In this document: piece after piece, positions 58,766 to 64,000 of the stretch
How positions within the stretch are numbered: position 1 is the first letter of the stretch
Layout: each line of letters begins with the position of its first letter
From: Nocardia mikamii NBRC 108933
Lineage (GTDB): Bacteria > Actinomycetota > Actinomycetes > Mycobacteriales > Mycobacteriaceae
Assembly (NCBI RefSeq): GCF_001613505.1
Contig: NZ_BDCM01000009.1
Span: 186,001-250,000 of the forward strand
Reading direction: 5' to 3'
Length of the DNA: 64,000 bases
Translations under genes and position numbers: made by a program
The notes under the pieces: model-generated
The model's input: only the letters and a program-made list of their open reading frames with translations
Databases searched by the model: none
Told to the model about the DNA's origin: nothing

Positions 58766-60163
58766 ATGCAGAACATTCCCGCACTGGAGCAGGCCGTGGC
58801 CCGCCTGGTCACCGACCTCGAATTCGACACCATCCCCGCCGACGCCCTCGCCGGTGCGCGACAGTTGATGCAGGATCAACTGGCCCTGCAGGTGGGCAGC
58901 GCGTCCCTGCCGTGGAGCAAGGCGGTCCTGGAGCTGACCCGCGCATCGCACGCGCCGGGCGGCGCACACGTCACCGCGTCCGGCGACGCGATGAGCGCCG
59001 CCGACGCGGCCTTCGTCAACGCCACCTACGGGCACGGATTCGAATACGACGACGCGCACCGCGCCAGCTCCAGCCACCCCGGCAGCTGTGTGGTGTCCGC
59101 GGCACTCGCGGTCGGCGAGGAACTGGGCGCCACGATGCGCGAGGTGATCACCGGCATCGTCGCCGGATACGAGGTCTACACCCGCCTCGGCGTGCTGGCC
59201 GCACCGCAACTGCTCGAACGCGGCTTCCACCCCCACTGCGTCCTGTCGAATTTCGGCGCCGCGGCGGTGGTGGCGAAGATGCGTGGCTTCGACACCGAAC
59301 GCACACTGCACGCGTTGTCGATCGCGTTCAGCCACTGTTCGGGTACCACCGAATACACCTCGACCGGCGGCTCGGTGAAGCGCCTGCACTCGGGAATCGG
59401 CACCCGCAACGGGATCCGAGCGGCCGAAATGGCGGCCGCCGGAATCACCGGGCCCACAACGTTTTTGAGCGGCGGCAAAGGCTTCTACCGCACCTTCGTC
59501 GGCCGCGATGTCGCCGACGGCGCGGCGGCGGCCTTCTCCCCCGACGGCGCCTACGAGATCACCAAGGTGTGGATCAAGCCCTACTGCTGCTGCGGCATCA
59601 ACCACGCCTACATCGACGGCGCCCGCCGAATCTCCGGCCGCTCCGCCGATATCGAGAGCATCCAGCTCGGCATCCAAACCGGCGGCGACATCATCATCGG
59701 CAACAAGAACGCCAACGCCTACGCGCCCCGGACGATCGAACATCTCCAGTACAGTCTGCCGTTCCAGTTCGCACTGTCGGTCCTGGGCCTGGGCAACGGC
59801 TTCCGTGCCCATCACGAATACCTGGCCGGACACCTGGACCTGAGCGCGGGCAGCGAGGTAGCCACCCTCGCCCGACGAGTGAAGATCGAGGTGAAACCCG
59901 AACTCGACACCGCCTACCCCGGCAAGTGGGTCGGCGACATCACCGTCACCTATACCGACGGCACCAGCGAGAAGATCTTCGTCGACAGCCCCCTGGGCAC
60001 CGCCGAAAACCCCATGTCCCAACAGGATCTCGACGTCAAGTTCCGCGATCTCACGGTCGCGGACCTGGGCGCCGACGGCAGTGCGGAATTGCTGCGGGCG
60101 ATCACCGCGGGCGATCCCGACCAGCCGGCCGCGGAATTCGCCGCGCTGCTGCGGGCCGGGTAA
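58766..60163 (+). CDS. MmgE/PrpD family protein 2
   Basis: 465-residue MmgE/PrpD-fold protein. It has NATYGHGFEYDDAHRASSSHPG split across the active-site loop, VITGIVAGYEVYTRLG, ERGFHPHCVLSNFGAA, and the C-terminal WIKPYCCCGINHAYID. These resemble the His/Lys active-site clusters of 2-methylcitrate dehydratase and cis-aconitate decarboxylase, but substrate is unknown. AAAGG precedes the ATG. It is probably co-transcribed with aldehyde dehydrogenase 2 and followed by a terminator. It is diverged from its paralog at 28205, so it likely acts on a different acid. Confidence 0.87.
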   Translation: MQNIPALEQAVARLVTDLEFDTIPADALAGARQLMQDQLALQVGSASLPWSKAVLELTRASHAPGGAHVTASGDAMSAADAAFVNATYGHGFEYDDAHRASSSHPGSCVVSAALAVGEELGATMREVITGIVAGYEVYTRLGVLAAPQLLERGFHPHCVLSNFGAAAVVAKMRGFDTERTLHALSIAFSHCSGTTEYTSTGGSVKRLHSGIGTRNGIRAAEMAAAGITGPTTFLSGGKGFYRTFVGRDVADGAAAAFSPDGAYEITKVWIKPYCCCGINHAYIDGARRISGRSADIESIQLGIQTGGDIIIGNKNANAYAPRTIEHLQYSLPFQFALSVLGLGNGFRAHHEYLAGHLDLSAGSEVATLARRVKIEVKPELDTAYPGKWVGDITVTYTDGTSEKIFVDSPLGTAENPMSQQDLDVKFRDLTVADLGADGSAELLRAITAGDPDQPAAEFAALLRAG

Positions 60164-60206
60164 TCCAGCCGGACTTGTCGGCCTCGCGTCCTCCGAACTC
60201 ACGTCG

Positions 60207-60238
60207 AAGCCTCCGCACGCCTATGCGTGCGGAGGCTT
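60207..60238 (+). terminator. Terminator after MmgE/PrpD 2
   Basis: Perfect 14-bp arms 60207-60220 and 60225-60238 around CTAT, followed by TTC. Confidence 0.82.
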
Positions 60239-60432
60239 TCCTGAATGCCGAGGAGTCGCAGATCAGCAGCTACCGCACGACGGCACCGCGGGCGGGTGGT
60301 ATCGGCAGACTCGTTCGCCGCGCCGACGAAACGAAGTATCGTGATCAGCCCGCTGCTCTGGAGCCGATGGTGGCCTCGACCGCTGTCGGCCGGCTCGGCG
60401 ACGGACGGAACTTCGGCGGCCGAGGAGGACTG

Positions 60433-61617
60433 ATGACGCGGGCGACACCCACCCGGCGCGAGGTCTCGCCGCTGGAACTGTTCTTCGACCTCGTGTTCGT
60501 GCTGGCGATCGGCCAGCTCACCCACCATCTGACCGCACATTTGAGTTGGCGCAGTGCCGCGGAGACGCTGGTGGTGCTGGTCGCGGTGTGCGGGGTGTGG
60601 GCCTTCACCAGTTTCGAGGTGACGCTGCTCGATATCGAGCGGCGCGCCACCCGGACGATCACCCTTGCCGTGATGGGCCTGGCGTTGTTCATGAATGCCG
60701 GGATCGCCCACGCCTTCGACGACGGGCCGTGGCTTTTCGTCGTGCCCATGCTGGTGGCACTGGGCGGACCGGCCGCCTGTGCCGCGATGGCGGCACCGAC
60801 ACCCCCGCTGCGTACCCATTTCCGCCATGTGCTGATCTGGTTCGCGGTCTCGGCGCCGTTCTGGATCGCCGGCGCCGCGCTCGGACCCGATATCCGGCTC
60901 TACTGCTGGGCGGCGGGTGCCGCGATCGACCTGGTCGGCACCTGGACGGCGCATCCGGTGCGGGGCCGAGCCGTGCGTACCGCACATCTGCCCTTCGACG
61001 CCGAACACATGCTGGAACGGATGCGGCTGTTCCTCATCATTCTGCTGGGCGAGACGGTTCTGACGCTGGGCCGGGTGATCTCCGATCATCGTGGCGAACC
61101 CGTGGTGCTCGTGCTGGCACTGGGCTGCGCCACCGCGCTCGTCTGCCTGTGGGCGGTGTATTTTGGCCGCTCCGAAGAACTCGTGGTCAGCCATGCCGCC
61201 GAAATCGAGAACCCGATCCGCGCGGTGCACGTCGGCATCAACACCATCTACGGCGTGGTCGCCGGGCTGGTGGTGTTCGCCGCGGGCAGTGAACTGCTGC
61301 TGGCACAGCCGGTCAGCGAATCGGCGGGCACGGCCGGTGTGCTCGTACTGGCCGGGCCGATGCTCTATCTCCTGGCCCAGGCCATCTTCTTCCGGTGGGA
61401 GATGGGCAGCGGATGGCGGACCCGCCTGGCCGGGGCGGGCGCGCTGGCGGTCGGGGCGGCGCTCGCGTACTGGCTGCCGGCGTGGACGGTGATCCTCGTG
61501 CTGGTCGGCGTTCTGCTCACGCTGGCGGCCGTCATTTCGCGGACCACCGCGCCGTCGGCCGCACGCGCGGACTCCGGCGCCGAATCACATGATTCGGATC
61601 ACAACACCGATTTTTAG
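60433..61617 (+). CDS. Low-temperature-requirement A (LtrA)-type membrane protein
   Basis: 394-residue polytopic protein of the LtrA family, with about ten to twelve hydrophobic segments. It has the family's N-terminal LELFFDLVFVLAIGQLTHHL and the central HMLERMRLFLIILLGETVL. Function in the family is poorly known (first linked to growth at low temperature in Listeria). The ATG at 60433 follows GAGGAGGA by 4 bp. The gene has about 190 bp of upstream DNA after the terminator. AT box i begins at its stop codon, before the AraC gene. Confidence 0.82.
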   Translation: MTRATPTRREVSPLELFFDLVFVLAIGQLTHHLTAHLSWRSAAETLVVLVAVCGVWAFTSFEVTLLDIERRATRTITLAVMGLALFMNAGIAHAFDDGPWLFVVPMLVALGGPAACAAMAAPTPPLRTHFRHVLIWFAVSAPFWIAGAALGPDIRLYCWAAGAAIDLVGTWTAHPVRGRAVRTAHLPFDAEHMLERMRLFLIILLGETVLTLGRVISDHRGEPVVLVLALGCATALVCLWAVYFGRSEELVVSHAAEIENPIRAVHVGINTIYGVVAGLVVFAAGSELLLAQPVSESAGTAGVLVLAGPMLYLLAQAIFFRWEMGSGWRTRLAGAGALAVGAALAYWLPAWTVILVLVGVLLTLAAVISRTTAPSAARADSGAESHDSDHNTDF

Positions 61618-61634
61618 ATATAATATATTTTACC
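61617..61634. promoter_or_regulatory. AT box i
   Basis: GATATAATATATTTTACC about 53 bp before the AraC-type gene. TATAAT (61619-61624) points toward it. Confidence 0.6.
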
Positions 61635-61686
61635 GGCTCCACAGCCGCCGAGAGGCGCGGGTAGGCTGAGTCGCGAGGAGGACACG

Positions 61687-62667
61687 GTGCCCGAGAAACT
61701 GCACACCGACCCCCGGCTGAGTTTCCACACCGGCGATGTCGACGCCGCCATCGAGCAGGTCACCAAGACGTTCGCCCGGCACGAGGTACAGCTGGCGAAT
61801 GCGCGTGAACTCGATTTCCAGCTCGATCTCGCCCCCGCGCCACGGCTGACCGTGGCACGCATGAGCTACGGCACCGAGGCGATCATCCATGGTCCGCCGA
61901 TGCAGCTGTGCTATCACGTCAATCTTCCCGTCACCGGCGAGAGCGTCGTCGCCCAGAACGGCGTTCGCCGCACCATCGCGGGCGGGCAGGCCGGAGCGGT
62001 GTTCGTCCCGCGCTATCCGGTGATGGTCGCGTGGAGCGCCGGTTCGTGGCAGTACCACGTCAAGATTCCCAAGGAACTGCTCGAGGCCCACGCGTCCAAG
62101 CTCACCGGCGTACCGGTCGACGACGGGATCCGTTTCGATGTCGATTTCGATCTGGGTAGCGGACTCGGCTCGGCCCTGATAGCCACCACCGGCTTCCTCT
62201 ATGCCGAACTCAACCGGCCGGGTGGGCTCGCCACCGTGCCCAGCGCCTGCCAGGAGCTGGAATCCGCGCTGATGACCCAACTGCTGATGGCGGTGCCCAG
62301 TCAGCTGAGTCCGCTGCTGCACAGCAAACCGGCGCACACCCGGCGGTCGAAGATCCGCGAACTCATGGACTTCATCGACAACCATCCGGAGGCGGAGATC
62401 ACCACCGCCGATCTGGCGGCGCGCGCCGGCATCAGCCCGCGCGCTCTGCAGGCCGGATTCCAGGATGTGGTGGGTATGTCGCCGACCGCCTATCTACGTG
62501 GCGTGCGCCTCGACCGGGTGCATCTCGAGCTGGCCTCCGGTGCCGCGGTCTCGATCACCGAGGTTGCCGCGAAGTGGGGTTTCTACCATCTGGGCCGCTT
62601 CTCCCAGCAGTACCGCGAGCGTTTCGCGCTGACGCCGTCGGAGACGCTCGGCCGGGTGCGGCGCTGA
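61687..62667 (+). CDS. AraC-family transcriptional regulator
   Basis: 326-residue regulator. The N-terminal domain resembles the AraC-binding-like cupin domain (LTVARMSYGTEAIIHGPP, GAVFVPRYPVMVAWSAGSW). The C-terminal tandem helix-turn-helix (about 230-320) shows ADLAARAGISPRALQAGFQDVVGMSPTAYLRGVRL and ITEVAAKWGFYHLGRFSQQYRERF. The GTG at 61687 follows GAGGAGGACAC. AT box i lies upstream. It is a candidate activator for genes at this end of the cluster, and one of four possible binders of the AT boxes. Confidence 0.9.
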   Translation: MPEKLHTDPRLSFHTGDVDAAIEQVTKTFARHEVQLANARELDFQLDLAPAPRLTVARMSYGTEAIIHGPPMQLCYHVNLPVTGESVVAQNGVRRTIAGGQAGAVFVPRYPVMVAWSAGSWQYHVKIPKELLEAHASKLTGVPVDDGIRFDVDFDLGSGLGSALIATTGFLYAELNRPGGLATVPSACQELESALMTQLLMAVPSQLSPLLHSKPAHTRRSKIRELMDFIDNHPEAEITTADLAARAGISPRALQAGFQDVVGMSPTAYLRGVRLDRVHLELASGAAVSITEVAAKWGFYHLGRFSQQYRERFALTPSETLGRVRR

Positions 62668-62798
62668 AGCGAGCGGCGTACGAACGCTCGCGCTCCCGCC
62701 GCTCCGCTCGAGGCCGGAAGCTGAGCAAACGCAACCGCAGCTCGGCGGTCTCGTCCGTCGAGCTGTGGTGCGTTGACAGCGAATAGCGCTGATGTGAT

Positions 62799-63599
62799 TC
62801 AGTTTTCGTCGAAGACGATGGTGGAGGCGTCCACCGCGGCCCCTCCCCCGTCGGCAACCAGCACGTGCCCGGTGACGATGGAGGCGTCCCCCGAGGCCAG
62901 GAACGCACACACCGCGGCGATCTCCTCCGGCTCGGCGGGACGGCGCAACGGTACGTGTTTCGTGGTCAGCGCATAGGCCTCGTCGAGGGTGATGCCTTCG
63001 CGCTGAGCCAGATACGCCATCGCCCCCTCGCCGAGCGGGGTCCGGATCCAGCCGGGGCAGACCGCGTTGACCCGCACGCCCTTCGGGCCGTATTCCCTTG
63101 CCAGCCAGCGGGTTATGCCGATGAGCGCCGCCTTCGCCGCCGTGTAGCCGACGGTTCCGGGTGGGCCGGCGATGAGGCCCGCCGTGGAGGCGAACAACAC
63201 CAGCGACCCGCGGCGTTCGATCAGGTGCGGCATCACCTCCCCGGCCAGGTAGTACGAGCCGTGCGCGTTGACGTCGAGCGCTTTCCGGTATGCCGCGGCG
63301 TGTTTCGGATTCGCGGTACCGGAGATCGCGGCGCCTTGCGTGGCGATGACGGTATCGATGCCGCCCAGATCGGCGGCGGCCCGCGCCACGACCTCGTGAA
63401 TCGCGTCGGGGTCGGTACCGTCGGCAGGCAGGGCCAGCGCGCCGGTCTGTTCGGCGAGGACCGCGAGCCGGTCGGCGTCGATATCGGTCACCGCGACCTT
63501 CGCGCCGTCGGCGACCAGCCGGCGCACCGTCGCCGTGCCGACCCCGCCGGCCGCACCGGTCACCAGTGCGAATTCGGGTTTGCTGCGTACGCCGCTCAT
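62799..63599 (-). CDS. SDR-family dehydrogenase
   Basis: 266-residue classical SDR: TGAAGGVG near 14-21, catalytic Ser in LFASTAGL, YTAAK near 156-160, VNAVCPGWIRTPL, and a C-terminal VTGHVLVADGGG. The start overlaps the stop of the upstream synthetase gene by 4 bp (ATGA), so the two are coupled. It probably oxidises or reduces a hydroxyacyl or alcohol intermediate of the acid that the synthetase activates. The 131-bp gap before the converging AraC gene contains a short GCGAGCG/CGCTCGC stem. Confidence 0.9.
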   Translation of the reverse strand: MSGVRSKPEFALVTGAAGGVGTATVRRLVADGAKVAVTDIDADRLAVLAEQTGALALPADGTDPDAIHEVVARAAADLGGIDTVIATQGAAISGTANPKHAAAYRKALDVNAHGSYYLAGEVMPHLIERRGSLVLFASTAGLIAGPPGTVGYTAAKAALIGITRWLAREYGPKGVRVNAVCPGWIRTPLGEGAMAYLAQREGITLDEAYALTTKHVPLRRPAEPEEIAAVCAFLASGDASIVTGHVLVADGGGAAVDASTIVFDEN

Positions 63600-64000
63600 C
63601 GGACTGCCTCACTGTCGTCATCGGCCCGGACGACATCGCCGCCGGCACCTCCCACCGCACCGGTCTCGGCGACGCCGCGCCCGGTCTGCGGGGTTGTGTT
63701 CTCCTGCTGGGAATCGGCTGTCGCGCCGACGTTTTCGTATCGCGCGCGCAGCGTGTATTTCAGGATCTTTCCCGAGGCGTTGCGCGGGAGTTCGTCCTGT
63801 TCGATGAAATACTTCGGAATCTTGTAGGACGCCAGTCGCTCTCGGCAGTACGCGCGCAGCGCCGCCTCGTCCAGGTGTACACCCGCTTCGGCGACCAGCA
63901 CCGCGCAGCCGACCTCGGTGTACTTCGGGTCCAGAACAGCGATCACCGCCGCGTCCTGGATCTGTGGATGCGCGGTCAGGACGCTCTCGATCTCGGCAGG
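63596..64000 (-). CDS. AMP-dependent acyl-CoA synthetase, C-terminal part only
   Basis: The frame is open to the window end; about 134 C-terminal residues are visible. They match the small mobile domain of acyl-CoA synthetases: PAEIESVLTAHPQIQDAAVI at the edge, then LASYKIPKYFIEQDELPRNASGK with the catalytic Lys at ASGK-ILK. A low-complexity tail of about 45 residues rich in Gly, Thr and Ala follows. The start lies beyond the window. Coupled to the SDR by ATGA overlap. The substrate is unknown; long- or medium-chain acids are common for this form. Confidence 0.85.
   Translation of the reverse strand, partial: PAEIESVLTAHPQIQDAAVIAVLDPKYTEVGCAVLVAEAGVHLDEAALRAYCRERLASYKIPKYFIEQDELPRNASGKILKYTLRARYENVGATADSQQENTTPQTGRGVAETGAVGGAGGDVVRADDDSEAVR

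Noticed and set aside
1..64000. CRISPR array, tRNA, rRNA, riboswitch, replication origin or prophage
   Set aside because: I looked for tandem repeats with spacers, cloverleaf ends, integrase/attachment pairs and known riboswitch-like cores and saw none; covariance-model and repeat-finder runs would settle this.

Overview
The window looks like a Nocardia (or close mycolic-acid actinobacterium) chromosome. The DNA is GC-rich, genes are dense and often overlap by 1-4 bp, and GTG/TTG starts are common. It carries a WhiB protein, a roadblock/DUF742 conservon, and a small secreted protein of a type I associate with Nocardia (7337-8044). No tRNA, rRNA, CRISPR array or intact insertion sequence is visible. 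The genus is inferred from sequence character only.

Region 1 (1-8.1 kb) is housekeeping-like: a truncated membrane Ser/Thr kinase, a YdjM-type membrane protein, an MmyB-type regulator divergent from an atypical SDR, a cyclophilin, a VOC protein, a fructosamine-kinase/TetR pair and a secreted protein ending in a strong terminator.

Region 2 (8.2-24.4 kb) looks like one coordinated system. It has two exported beta-propeller proteins, a NIT-domain sensor kinase with roadblock and DUF742 partners but no GTPase, a GAF/Fis activator, a PucR-type regulator and a sugar-type ABC importer. In the importer operon one permease is fused to a strictosidine-synthase-like beta-propeller, and a second free beta-propeller follows it. 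Four copies of a palindrome (TGTCCAA-N4-TTGGACA type) sit before the two exported propellers, the kinase operon and the PucR/ABC block. At every copy a TANNNT hexamer starts exactly 30.5 bp from the palindrome centre, on the side of the downstream gene. This reads as a four-promoter activator regulon, and the Fis-type protein encoded between two of the sites is the best candidate regulator. Two short, well-initiated leader ORFs precede the PucR and first permease genes.

Region 3 (24.5-64 kb) is a CoA-thioester catabolic cluster: alcohol and aldehyde dehydrogenases, two MmgE/PrpD proteins, three acyl-CoA dehydrogenases, thiolase, enoyl-CoA hydratase, hot-dog hydratases, two CitE-type lyases, four class III CoA-transferase/racemase/isomerase proteins and acyl-CoA synthetases. 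It includes candidates for every step of the mesaconyl-CoA segment of the 3-hydroxypropionate bicycle (Mch, Mct, Meh and a malyl/citramalyl-CoA lyase), which would turn branched C5 dicarboxyl-CoA, or glyoxylate plus propionyl-CoA, into pyruvate and acetyl-CoA. Very AT-rich boxes (core AATATATWATRT) lie in front of many of these genes and suggest a second regulon; candidate regulators inside it are two GntR paralogs, a GAF-LuxR protein and an AraC protein. A lower-GC insert at about 33.5-35.4 kb (small membrane protein, resolvase-like protein, XRE-PLD protein, NUDIX hydrolase) interrupts the cluster. The window ends inside an AMP-dependent synthetase gene.
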